From positions 1 through 34,782 of the forward strand of contig CAMAXR010000006.1 in the NCBI GenBank assembly GCA_945862195.1: a stretch of DNA of 34,782 bases, written 5' to 3'. Shown piece after piece: positions 19,438 to 28,145 of the stretch. This DNA comes from Hylemonella gracilis (GTDB taxonomy: Bacteria; Pseudomonadota; Gammaproteobacteria; Burkholderiales; Burkholderiaceae_C). Position 1 is the stretch's first letter; each line of letters begins with the position of its first letter. The translations under genes were made by a program, and so were the position numbers. Below the pieces are notes generated by a model. That model was not told the DNA's origin, searched no databases, and saw nothing but the letters and a program-made list of their open reading frames with translations.

Positions 19438-20478
19438 TTATTGGCCTTTGGCCTTCAAGGCCGTATCCAACCTGGGGAACACCTTACGGGCATTGCCCTC
19501 AAACACCTTGAATCTTTGTTCGTCATTCAAGTTAGGGGTGGCATGCACATAGCGTTTGGTGTCATCGTAGTAATGACCGGTTTCGGGGTCTATGCCTCTG
19601 ACTGCACCAATCATCTCAGATGCAAACAAAATGTTGTCCACGGGAATCACCTTGGTCAGCAAATCAATGCCCGGCTGGTGATACACGCACGTATCAAAAA
19701 AGATGTTCTTTAAGACGTGATCGGTCAGCAAAGGTTTTTTCATTTCCTGGGCCAAGCCACGGAACCGCCCCCAGTGGTAAGGCACTGCGCCGCCGCCATG
19801 GGGAATCACAAACTTCAAGGTGGGGAAGTCTTTGAACAGATCGCCTTGAATGCACTGCATGACCGCCGTGGTGTCCGCATTTAAGTAGTGCGCGCCCGTG
19901 GTGTGAAAGCAGGCATTGCAACTGGTGGACACGTGCACCATGGCCGGAATGTCGTACTCCACCATTTTTTCGTAAATGGGGTACCAATGGCGGTCGGTTA
20001 AGGGGGGGCTGGTCCAATGGCCGCCGGAAGGGTCGGGGTTGAGGTTGATGCCGACAAATCCATACTCTTTGACGCACTTTTCCAATTCAGGAATGCAGGT
20101 GTTGGGGTCTACGCCCGGGCTTTGCGGCAACATGGCCGCGCCAATGAAATGGTCAGGAAACAGTTGGCTGACCCGAAAACACAACTCGTTGCAGATGGCC
20201 GCCCAAGTACTAGACACATTGAAATCGCCAATGTGGTGCGCCATAAAACTCGCGCGGGGACTGAAGATGGTCAGGTCGGAACCGCGCTCTTTCATCAGTT
20301 TGAGCTGGTTGGTTTCAATGGACTCTCGCAGTTCGTCGTCCGAAATTTTCAAATCAGCCACTCTGGGCATGGCAGACGGATCTTTGATGCCTGCAATCTG
20401 TTGGTTGCGCCAGTTTTCTAGAGCCTTGGGGGCGGTGGTGTAGTGCCCGTGGCAGTCGATGATGAGTGGTGGCTTCAA
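19438..20478 (-). CDS. ligJ: 4-oxalomesaconate hydratase (amidohydrolase family)
   Basis: LKPPLIIDCHGHYTTAPKALENWRNQQIAGIKDPSAMP...: LigJ-like. TTG start at 20478 preceded by AAGGAGA; the longer ORF to 20595 would overlap the upstream gene. Confidence 0.92.
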   Translation of the reverse strand: MKPPLIIDCHGHYTTAPKALENWRNQQIAGIKDPSAMPRVADLKISDDELRESIETNQLKLMKERGSDLTIFSPRASFMAHHIGDFNVSSTWAAICNELCFRVSQLFPDHFIGAAMLPQSPGVDPNTCIPELEKCVKEYGFVGINLNPDPSGGHWTSPPLTDRHWYPIYEKMVEYDIPAMVHVSTSCNACFHTTGAHYLNADTTAVMQCIQGDLFKDFPTLKFVIPHGGGAVPYHWGRFRGLAQEMKKPLLTDHVLKNIFFDTCVYHQPGIDLLTKVIPVDNILFASEMIGAVRGIDPETGHYYDDTKRYVHATPNLNDEQRFKVFEGNARKVFPRLDTALKAKGQ

Positions 20479-20530
20479 AAAAATCTCCTTCAAGTAAGTT
20501 GTGCTTTGGAACGGCCCTTTGGAACGGCGC

Positions 20531-21220
20531 TCAGGCAGGTTCCATACCTTGGCGGCGCTTGGCCTCGTCAGCAGCTGGGGACGCCAAAAATGCAATGAGC
20601 TCCATCACCATGGCAGCATGCTGAGACGTTTGGGCCACAGCGGCAGAAAAGGTGGTGGTGATTTGTATGGACTCAGGTAAGGGCTGGAGCACGGTCACCC
20701 CCCCAAGACTGATGAGTTCGCTCAGTTGCTGAAACCCTAAATCGGCCTCGCCTTTTGCCACCCAAGACCCCACAGGAATACCCGCAGGTGCTTGGAACAA
20801 ACGCCCAGCCAACTGCTGCGACACTCCCCAACGCTCAAACAACTGGAGCAAAGCGGTGCCGCTGGGGCCGGTGGAATAGCACACCCGTTGGGCGGCCAAC
20901 ACAGCTTGTTTGACAGCCTCTTCGGTTGAAATATCCGGCACGGCTGCACCCTTTGGCACCGCCATGGCGACGCTAGAGTGCACCAAATCCACCTTACTGC
21001 CCGCCAACAGCTGGCCCGAGGCCAAGAGCTTGTCGATGGCGTCAGACGCCAAAATGACCACATCAAACGCCTCACCGCTTTGCACCCGCTTGGCTGCATC
21101 GACCCCGCCCACGGCCTCTAGGTGCACGCTGTGCCCCGTTTGGTTTTGGAAGGCCTGCACCAACTCGGCCAAGACCAGCCGGGTGGCCATGGAAGAAATA
21201 CCTTGGATCACGGTGCTCAT
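20531..21220 (-). CDS. ModA-like type 2 periplasmic-binding-fold protein, apparently without signal peptide
   Basis: STVIQGISSMATRLVLAELVQAFQNQTGHSVHLEAVGGVDAAKRVQSGEAFDVVILASDAIDKL...; no hydrophobic leader at the N-terminus. Confidence 0.82.
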   Translation of the reverse strand: MSTVIQGISSMATRLVLAELVQAFQNQTGHSVHLEAVGGVDAAKRVQSGEAFDVVILASDAIDKLLASGQLLAGSKVDLVHSSVAMAVPKGAAVPDISTEEAVKQAVLAAQRVCYSTGPSGTALLQLFERWGVSQQLAGRLFQAPAGIPVGSWVAKGEADLGFQQLSELISLGGVTVLQPLPESIQITTTFSAAVAQTSQHAAMVMELIAFLASPAADEAKRRQGMEPA

Positions 21221-22119
21221 GGCTGCGCCTTTGGAAGTGCGGCCAATAACCGATCAGCGTAATCTTGCCAAGGGTCTTGGGCAGATACGCCTTCAAAGAC
21301 ACCCGTGGCCGCCAACTGCGCTACCCAGTCTTGCTTTTGGGCAATGGCCGAGGTGAGTGCTGCAGCAAACCCTGCTTCTTCCACCGTGCGTGCGGCCTCG
21401 CGCATTTCTTCGGCGCGGCGTTTGCCGTGCTGCACCACGCGGCTGAAAAAGTAAGACCCTTGGGTATTCCAGTCCAAGCCAGGAAAGGTTTCGTACAAGG
21501 TGGGGATCATGTGCGATTCAACGCCGTAAGCGCGTGCGGTGGCATAACTTTCAATCACCAAGGCCTCCAAGCCTTTGATCATGACGCTGCGGCACATTTT
21601 GATGGCCGATGCCACACCAATTTTGGGCGCCACCACCGTGATGTCCAAACCCATGGGCTCGAGCATTTGAGCCAACTGGGGCGCATAGGCACCGCCGAGC
21701 AACATGGGCACTTTAATGCCGTAGGGTGGCACAGAGGTCATGACACCTGCTTCCACGTAGTGGCCGCCAGCAGCGTCAATCAGTTCAGCGCACTGTTGTT
21801 TGGTGCCCGGGGAAGCCGAGTTCAGGTCCAGAAAAAAAGTGCCGGGTTGAATGTACTGAGCCACCTCTTGGGCTACCGCCAAGGTGTTGGACGCCGTCAC
21901 AGCTGAAATGATCAGACGGGCTTGCTGGCAAACCTGCTGCGCAGAGCTGCAGGCCTCTAGTCCGTGCTGGGTTGCAGATGCAAGCTCTTCAGCTTTTAAG
22001 CTGGGGTTGGCCAGCTTCAAGTCCCAAACCCCTACCCAGCCGCCACAAAGCGGCTTCAAACCTTGGGCAAAGGTTTTGCCCACCTCGCCATAGCCCACCA
22101 AGCCAATGTTGAGCTTCAT
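21217..22119 (-). CDS. NAD(P)-dependent oxidoreductase (6-phosphogluconate-dehydrogenase-like NAD-binding plus DUF1932-type C-terminal domain)
   Basis: MKLNIGLVGYGEVGKTFAQGLKP...LDLNSASPGTKQQCAELIDAAGGHYVEAGVMTSVPPYG; ATGA overlap with the ModA-like gene. Confidence 0.88.
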   Translation of the reverse strand: MKLNIGLVGYGEVGKTFAQGLKPLCGGWVGVWDLKLANPSLKAEELASATQHGLEACSSAQQVCQQARLIISAVTASNTLAVAQEVAQYIQPGTFFLDLNSASPGTKQQCAELIDAAGGHYVEAGVMTSVPPYGIKVPMLLGGAYAPQLAQMLEPMGLDITVVAPKIGVASAIKMCRSVMIKGLEALVIESYATARAYGVESHMIPTLYETFPGLDWNTQGSYFFSRVVQHGKRRAEEMREAARTVEEAGFAAALTSAIAQKQDWVAQLAATGVFEGVSAQDPWQDYADRLLAALPKAQP

Positions 22120-22128
22120 CGGGGCAGC

Positions 22129-23151
22129 TTATTGCTTGGCAATTTTGGCGCGCTCGATCACCTCGCCCCAGCGCTTGATATCGTTATTTAACAAAGCAGC
22201 AGCATCAGAAGGCGTGCCAGGGTTAGGCTCCACATTCAGTTCTTCTAAGCGCTTTTTGATGGCGGGGTCATTTAAAGCAGACACCACTTCTTTGTTCAAA
22301 CGGTCCACCACGTCTTTAGGTGTTTTGGCGGGCACGGCCAACCCGTTCCAAGAGGACGCGCTGTAGCCCTGAACCCCAGCTTCTCGGGCGGTAGGCACCT
22401 CCGGCATGACGCGGGAACGCTTGTCTCCCGTGACCGCCAAGGCCACCAAGGCTTTGGCTTTGATTTGGGGCAGCAGCGGGCCCAAAATGTCCACGCCCGC
22501 ATCAATTTGGCCGCCACGCAAGGCATTGATGACCGCAGGAGTTCCGTTAAAAGGCACAATTTGAATATCCAAGCCGGTTGAAGACTTGAACAACTCTGCT
22601 GCCAAGTTTTGGGTGGTGCCAATGTTGGGGGTGCCCACATTGAGCTTGCCTGGGTTGGCCTTAGACCAAGCGATCAAATCGGCCAAGGTTTTGAACCGGC
22701 CGCCCTCTGCCGCCACAATGACCAAGTCAAACGTGCCCAAAGGGGCCATGGGAATAAAGTCTTTGACGGTGTCAAAAGGCAAGCTTTTGAACAAACTCTC
22801 ACTGACCGCCGTACCGCTGGAAATCAGCAGCAGCGTATGGCCATCCGGCGCGGCCTTGGCCACCAGTTCGCCCGCCACCACGCCACCAGCGCTGGGCTTG
22901 TTGTCGATCACCACCGGTTGACCCAAGGTTTCGCTCAGGCGCTGGCCCACGGTGCGTGCGGTTAAGTCGGCAGCGCCTCCGGGGGCATTGGGCACCACGA
23001 TGCGGATGGGCTTGCTTGGAAAACTCTGCGCCTGAGCAGTTTGCAGACCACCCAGCGGTGCCAAACCCCATAGGCCCAACACAAGCCCCAAGCCCAGAAC
23101 CAAGGCACGATGTTGGGGCTGCATGGCGGTTTTTTTTAAGATCCTTTTCAT
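22129..23151 (-). CDS. Bug/TctC-family tripartite tricarboxylate transporter substrate-binding protein
   Basis: Signal peptide, then QSFPSKPIRIVVPNAPGGAADLTARTVGQRLSETLGQPVVIDNKPSAGGVVAGELVAKAAPDGHTLLL. Confidence 0.95.
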   Translation of the reverse strand: MKRILKKTAMQPQHRALVLGLGLVLGLWGLAPLGGLQTAQAQSFPSKPIRIVVPNAPGGAADLTARTVGQRLSETLGQPVVIDNKPSAGGVVAGELVAKAAPDGHTLLLISSGTAVSESLFKSLPFDTVKDFIPMAPLGTFDLVIVAAEGGRFKTLADLIAWSKANPGKLNVGTPNIGTTQNLAAELFKSSTGLDIQIVPFNGTPAVINALRGGQIDAGVDILGPLLPQIKAKALVALAVTGDKRSRVMPEVPTAREAGVQGYSASSWNGLAVPAKTPKDVVDRLNKEVVSALNDPAIKKRLEELNVEPNPGTPSDAAALLNNDIKRWGEVIERAKIAKQ

Positions 23152-23216
23152 TGGTTGGACTCCTGTTAATTCGTTTTGTGAAACGATGTGGTTATGGGGT
23201 TTGATCTGGGGTTTGG

Positions 23217-23933
23217 CTAACGGGCCACACCCAGCAATCGATCGAGCAGTTCGGGTTGGTCTAACAACTCTTGGGCAGCGCTGGAATGCACCGCAGAGCC
23301 ATGATCCAGCACCACGGCACGATCAGAAATTTTCAAAATGGCCTGTGGGTGTTGCTCCACGATGATGGCGGACATGCCCTCTTGCTTGGTTATTCGAGAA
23401 ATGGCTTGCAAAAGCTCTTGAACAATGATGGGAGCCAAGCCCTCAAGGGGCTCGTCCAAGAGCAGCAGTTTTGGGTTCAACACCAAGGCACGCCCCACAG
23501 CCAACATTTGTTGCTCGCCGCCCGAGAGCTGAGTGCCCAAATTGGTTTGGCGTTCTGCAAGGCGCGGAAACAACTCATACACACGGGCAGGCGTCCACGG
23601 ACCGGGGCGTGCCACAGCCGTGAGGTTTTCATCTACCGTGAGCGACTTGAAAATATTGCGCTCTTGCGGCACCCAACCTATGCCCGCACCGGCACGCTCG
23701 TGTGATGGCAAGGTGTGCAAAGCCACGCCATCCAATTCGATGGTGCCGCCATGCTGGCGCGTGGCACCCGCCAAGGTGTTGATGAAGGTGGTTTTACCTG
23801 TGCCATTGCGCCCCAGCAGCGCCAAGGTTTGCCCCTGTGGCAAGGACAATGACACCTGGTTCAACACCACGGCTTCGCCATAGCCCGCGCTGAGTTGGTG
23901 CACGTTAAGCAAATCAGCCATGCTGAGCTCCAT
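23217..23933 (-). CDS. livF: Branched-chain amino acid-type ABC transporter ATP-binding protein
   Basis: LLGRNGTGKTTFINTLAG, LSGGEQQMLAVGRAL, LLLDEPLEGLAP. Confidence 0.94.
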   Translation of the reverse strand: MELSMADLLNVHQLSAGYGEAVVLNQVSLSLPQGQTLALLGRNGTGKTTFINTLAGATRQHGGTIELDGVALHTLPSHERAGAGIGWVPQERNIFKSLTVDENLTAVARPGPWTPARVYELFPRLAERQTNLGTQLSGGEQQMLAVGRALVLNPKLLLLDEPLEGLAPIIVQELLQAISRITKQEGMSAIIVEQHPQAILKISDRAVVLDHGSAVHSSAAQELLDQPELLDRLLGVAR

Positions 23934-24717
23934 GGGTGTCGCCTTGCCCCAAGTACACGGCTTTCACTTGGGGGTCATTGGCAATTTGGTCAGGGTCGCC
24001 TTCGGTAAGCACCGTGCCATTCACCAATACCGTCATGCGGTTGGCAAAGCTGAACACCAAGTCCATGTCATGTTCAATCAGCAACACCGACACTTCTGGC
24101 GGTAGGGCGGCCACGGTTTGCAAAAGTTCTTCGCGCTCGCCAGCGGGCACGCCAGCCACAGGCTCGTCCAACAACAGCACTCGGGGCTCGCACGCCAAGG
24201 CAATGGCAATTTCAAGAAGGCGGCGCTTGCCATAAGGCAGCTCTCGGGTGGGTTGACTCATCACCTCGGTGAGGTGAAATTGGTCCAGTAAGGCTTCGCA
24301 GCGCTTCACCACCTGGGTGTTTTGGCCTAGTGGCTGCCACCAACGCTGCCCCAGGCCCATGTGCTGAGACACCGTCATGGCTAGGGTTTCCAGCGGTGAA
24401 AACGAATCAAATAATTGGTTGATTTGGAAGGTGCGCACCATGCCGCGGGCCACGCGCTCGTGGGGAGCCAGACGCGTGACGTCTTGACCTTCCAAAATAA
24501 TTTGCCCCTCGCTGGGCTCCAGCACTCCGGTCAGCAAATTGATGAGGGTGGTTTTGCCCGCGCCGTTGGGGCCAATTAGGGCATGGCGCGCGCCCTGCCT
24601 GAGTTCAAGGTGAACATTGCCCGTAGCCGTAATACCGCCAAACCGCTTGACCAAGCCCACTGCGGCCAACACCACGGGGCTGCTTGTGGGACTGCTCACG
24701 GGCGACCCTTCCACCAA
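23914..24717 (-). CDS. livG: Branched-chain amino acid-type ABC transporter ATP-binding protein
   Basis: LIGPNGAGKTTLINLLTGVLEPSEG...VRTFQINQLF; LLLDEPVAG. Confidence 0.94.
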   Translation of the reverse strand: MVEGSPVSSPTSSPVVLAAVGLVKRFGGITATGNVHLELRQGARHALIGPNGAGKTTLINLLTGVLEPSEGQIILEGQDVTRLAPHERVARGMVRTFQINQLFDSFSPLETLAMTVSQHMGLGQRWWQPLGQNTQVVKRCEALLDQFHLTEVMSQPTRELPYGKRRLLEIAIALACEPRVLLLDEPVAGVPAGEREELLQTVAALPPEVSVLLIEHDMDLVFSFANRMTVLVNGTVLTEGDPDQIANDPQVKAVYLGQGDTHGAQHG

Positions 24718-25667
24718 GTCCAGGGACGGATCAGACGGTCACGCCCCACCATCACCAGCACCACTAAAAACAGACCAATCCAAAAGGTCCAGTATTGCGG
24801 GGTGATAGAGGACAGCCAGTCTTGCATGAGCTTGAACACAATGGCACCGGTAACGCCGCCGTAAAGCCAACCTGTGCCGCCGATGACCAGCAACAACATC
24901 AGATCGGCAGAGCGGTGAAAGTCAAACACATCAATAGATGCAAAACTGGTGGTTTGGGCCAACAGTGCGCCAGCCGCACCCGCCACGGCCGCGGCCACGG
25001 TGTAAATGACCGCAATGCGCTGATGCACTGAAATACCTATGGCCATAGCGCGCAAACGGTTGTCTCGCGCGGCCTTCAGCGTGGCACCAAATGGCGAATG
25101 CACCAGCCGCCGCATGAGAACAAACAACACCAACAAGACGCACAAGGAGTAGGTGGCCGAGGTTTGACCATACAGGTCAAATTCAAACCGCCCCAGCACC
25201 GGCCCCATCACCACGCCTTGCAAGCCATCCGCTCCGCCAGTGAAGTCCAGTTTATTGGCCAACTCCATCAAAATAAGCGCCACTCCAAGGGTGACCATGA
25301 GGCGGGTGAGGTCGGTGCCGCGCATGATGGACAAAGAACAAAAAGCCCCCAGCAGCATGGAGACCGCAATGCCCACCAACAACCCCACCGTGGGGTCGGG
25401 CATAACGTGTTTGGCAAACAAAGCGGCGCTGTAAGCCCCAACGCCTAAAAACGCGGCATGCCCCAAGGACACAATGCCCGTGTAGCCCAGCACCAAATCT
25501 AAAGACACGGCAAACAAAGCCACGATGGCCACTTCATTGATGATGAGGGCATGCTCGGGCAGCGCCCAAGGGGCCACAAAGGCCAATACCCACAACACAG
25601 GCTCCCATGGCTTCCAACGGTGGGCCGACTGCAATGAGCGGTAGGCCGCCCCTGAATCCAAACTCAT
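24696..25667 (-). CDS. livM: Branched-chain amino acid-type ABC transporter permease
   Basis: GYTGIVSLGHAAFLGVGAYSAALF signature; start set at MSLDSG (ATGA overlap with livH). Confidence 0.93.
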   Translation of the reverse strand: MSLDSGAAYRSLQSAHRWKPWEPVLWVLAFVAPWALPEHALIINEVAIVALFAVSLDLVLGYTGIVSLGHAAFLGVGAYSAALFAKHVMPDPTVGLLVGIAVSMLLGAFCSLSIMRGTDLTRLMVTLGVALILMELANKLDFTGGADGLQGVVMGPVLGRFEFDLYGQTSATYSLCVLLVLFVLMRRLVHSPFGATLKAARDNRLRAMAIGISVHQRIAVIYTVAAAVAGAAGALLAQTTSFASIDVFDFHRSADLMLLLVIGGTGWLYGGVTGAIVFKLMQDWLSSITPQYWTFWIGLFLVVLVMVGRDRLIRPWTWWKGRP

Positions 25668-26539
25668 GGCTTGCCTCCCTGCCGCACAAACAAGCCCTGT
25701 GGCTTCCAAATCAAAATGGCGATCATCAAGACATACACAATAAAAGCACCAAATTGGGGAATAAAGTATTTACCCGCCACGTCTGCAATGCCCAGCAAAA
25801 GCGCTGCTAACAAAGGGCCGGTGATAGAAGACGTGCCGCCCACGGCCACCACAATCAAAAAGTAGATCATGAACTTGAGCGGGAACATAGGGTCCAGCCC
25901 CAGCACTTCAGCGCCTAGCGCGCCGCCCAAACCCGCCAAGCCAGAACCCACGGCAAAGGTGGACAAAAACACGCGGTTCACATTAATACCCAAACCAGCG
26001 GCCACCCGCTGGTCATCTACTGAAGCGCGCAAACGGCTGCCAAAACGGGTGCGCGCCAACACCAACTGCAGGACCACGGTTAAGGCGGCACAAATCAAAA
26101 TAATGAACAAGCGGTAGTGCCCCATACCCAGCATCCAAGCACCCTCACCTATTTCGGTGCGGCCTTTGAGCCATTCGGGCAATTGAATGATTTGCTGGCT
26201 GGACCCCACAAAATAGTCCATGGTGGCCACGGCCATAAACGTCAGTCCAATAGAAAACAGCACTTGATCCAAATGGGGTTTGCGGTACATGGGTCGGTAA
26301 AGCGTACGCTCCAAAACCGCGCCTAGCAAGGCCACCCCAAAGAACGAGGCGGGCAGGCACCATAAAAACGGCAATTGGAACTTCTGCATGAGCACCACGG
26401 TGATGTAGCCCCCCAGCATGGCAAATGCCCCGTGTGCCAGGTTGATGAAGTTCATCAACCCCATGGTGACGGCCAAGCCCACTGCCAAAATAAACAGCAG
26501 CATGCCGTAGGCCACACCATCAAAGAGAATCGTCAACAT
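25664..26539 (-). CDS. livH: Branched-chain amino acid-type ABC transporter permease
   Basis: MLTILFDGVAYGMLLFILAVGLAVTMGLMNFINLAHGAFAMLGGYI signature. Confidence 0.94.
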   Translation of the reverse strand: MLTILFDGVAYGMLLFILAVGLAVTMGLMNFINLAHGAFAMLGGYITVVLMQKFQLPFLWCLPASFFGVALLGAVLERTLYRPMYRKPHLDQVLFSIGLTFMAVATMDYFVGSSQQIIQLPEWLKGRTEIGEGAWMLGMGHYRLFIILICAALTVVLQLVLARTRFGSRLRASVDDQRVAAGLGINVNRVFLSTFAVGSGLAGLGGALGAEVLGLDPMFPLKFMIYFLIVVAVGGTSSITGPLLAALLLGIADVAGKYFIPQFGAFIVYVLMIAILIWKPQGLFVRQGGKP

Positions 26540-26636
26540 AGCGTGCGGATTGTACAAACCTCAATTCCATCGGACCGGCAAGTGGGCTTGCTAAGATCGA
26601 GCTCAAATTCTTATCAACCCGTTTTGGAGACTTTGT

Positions 26637-27764
26637 ATGACCCAACGCACCCAGCCCCCGTTTCGTGCCGACCATGTGGGAAGTTTTTTACGCCCCAAAT
26701 TTCTGCTGGACGCACGCGAGCAAAAAGCCAAAGGTGAAATCACCTCTGAGCAACTGCGGGCCGTGGAAGACAAGGCCATCTCCGACATCGTGAAGTTTCA
26801 GGAAGATGTGGGCCTTAAAAGCATCACTGATGGCGAGTTCCGCCGCACTTACTTTCACATTGACTTTTTGGAGCAGTTGGGTGGTGTCACGGCCGATATC
26901 CCGATCACCGTGCTGCGCCCTGATGGCGTGAAAGAGCTGGCTCCGCCCGTGATGAAGGTGGTGGACAAGGTCAAGCACGTGAAAGACATTCAGCGCGCCG
27001 ACTTCGAATACCTCAAGAGCCAAATGACTCCTGGCGGCGCTCGCGTGGCCAAAGTGACCATTCCCTCCCCCACCATGCTGCACTTCAGGGGTGGCCGCGC
27101 GGGCATCAGCAAAACCCATTACCCCGAGCTGGACCCCGAGTTTTATGACGACGTGGCCAAGGCTTATGGAGAAGAGCTGCAGTCTTTGGCCAACGCCGGT
27201 TGCACCTATGTGCAGATGGACGACACCAACCTTGCTTATTTGTGCGACGACAACATGCGCGAAGCTGCCCGCAAACGCGGTGATGACCCCAACGAACTGC
27301 CCCACCGCTATGCCCAGTTCATCAACAAAGTGGTGGCCCTGAAGCCCGCAGGGATGACCTTGGCCATGCACCTGTGCCGTGGCAACTTCAAAAGCACTCA
27401 CGCCGCATCGGGCAATTACGAGCCTGTCGCCGAGGCCTTGCTCTCAGAAATGAAGCTGGACGCCTACTTTTTGGAATACGACGACGACCGCAGTGGCGAC
27501 TTCCGCCCCCTGCGATTTATGCCCAAGGACAAAATTGTGGTGTTGGGCTTGGTGACCACCAAGTTTGGCAAGTTGGAGTCCAAAGACGATCTCAAGCGCC
27601 GTATTGATGAAGCGTCCAAGTATGTGGACTTGAATCAAATGTGCCTGTCACCCCAGTGCGGTTTTTCAAGCACCGTGCATGGCAACGACATTGCAGTAGA
27701 AGACCAGCGCACCAAACTGCGTTTGGTGATTGAAACCGCCCAAGAGGTATGGGGCGACGCTTAA
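26637..27764 (+). CDS. MetE-like (cobalamin-independent methionine synthase II family, YxjG/core-MetE type) methyltransferase
   Basis: FRADHVGSFLRPKFLLDAR...SITDGEFRR; candidate Zn ligands MHLCRGN and SPQCGFSS. Confidence 0.92.
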   Translation: MTQRTQPPFRADHVGSFLRPKFLLDAREQKAKGEITSEQLRAVEDKAISDIVKFQEDVGLKSITDGEFRRTYFHIDFLEQLGGVTADIPITVLRPDGVKELAPPVMKVVDKVKHVKDIQRADFEYLKSQMTPGGARVAKVTIPSPTMLHFRGGRAGISKTHYPELDPEFYDDVAKAYGEELQSLANAGCTYVQMDDTNLAYLCDDNMREAARKRGDDPNELPHRYAQFINKVVALKPAGMTLAMHLCRGNFKSTHAASGNYEPVAEALLSEMKLDAYFLEYDDDRSGDFRPLRFMPKDKIVVLGLVTTKFGKLESKDDLKRRIDEASKYVDLNQMCLSPQCGFSSTVHGNDIAVEDQRTKLRLVIETAQEVWGDA

Positions 27765-28057
27765 ACCTTTTGGCGGGGCGAGGCGCCTTTGGCTGTCCGC
27801 TCCGCCACAAAGCTGAAAGCAAAGTCCACCGCGTTTTCTAGTGCACGTTCGCCGTCTTGGCGCTCGTGCTGCGACATGAAAAACACCAAATCAATATCAA
27901 AACGCACATAGCGCGAAGGCAGTAAGTTCAATGCCACGCAAGCGGTGTCTGCCAACAAATCGGTATCAAACTCAGGGTACAAGTCCGCACGACGCATGAT
28001 TTCTGCGAACACTTGCTGTTCCCAGTAGTTGTGGACCTCATCAAAGGTAACGTTCAT
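27761..28057 (-). CDS. ComFB-family (late competence development) protein
   Basis: 98 aa; LLADTACVALNLLPSRYVRFDIDLVFFMSQHERQDGERALENAVDFAFSFV. Confidence 0.75.
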   Translation of the reverse strand: MNVTFDEVHNYWEQQVFAEIMRRADLYPEFDTDLLADTACVALNLLPSRYVRFDIDLVFFMSQHERQDGERALENAVDFAFSFVAERTAKGASPRQKV

Positions 28058-28145
28058 GGTCTTGGGTCTTTAGAATGGTGGATATTTCATAACATTCTAT
28101 GTCTGGCACGTGCCCCCTTGATGACGCGGGCCCCAGCAGCATCTC

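Noticed and set aside
26688-27401. 237-aa minus-strand ORF antisense to the MetE-like gene
   Set aside because: His/Gly/Val-rich shadow translation of a confident sense gene; no start context or homology.
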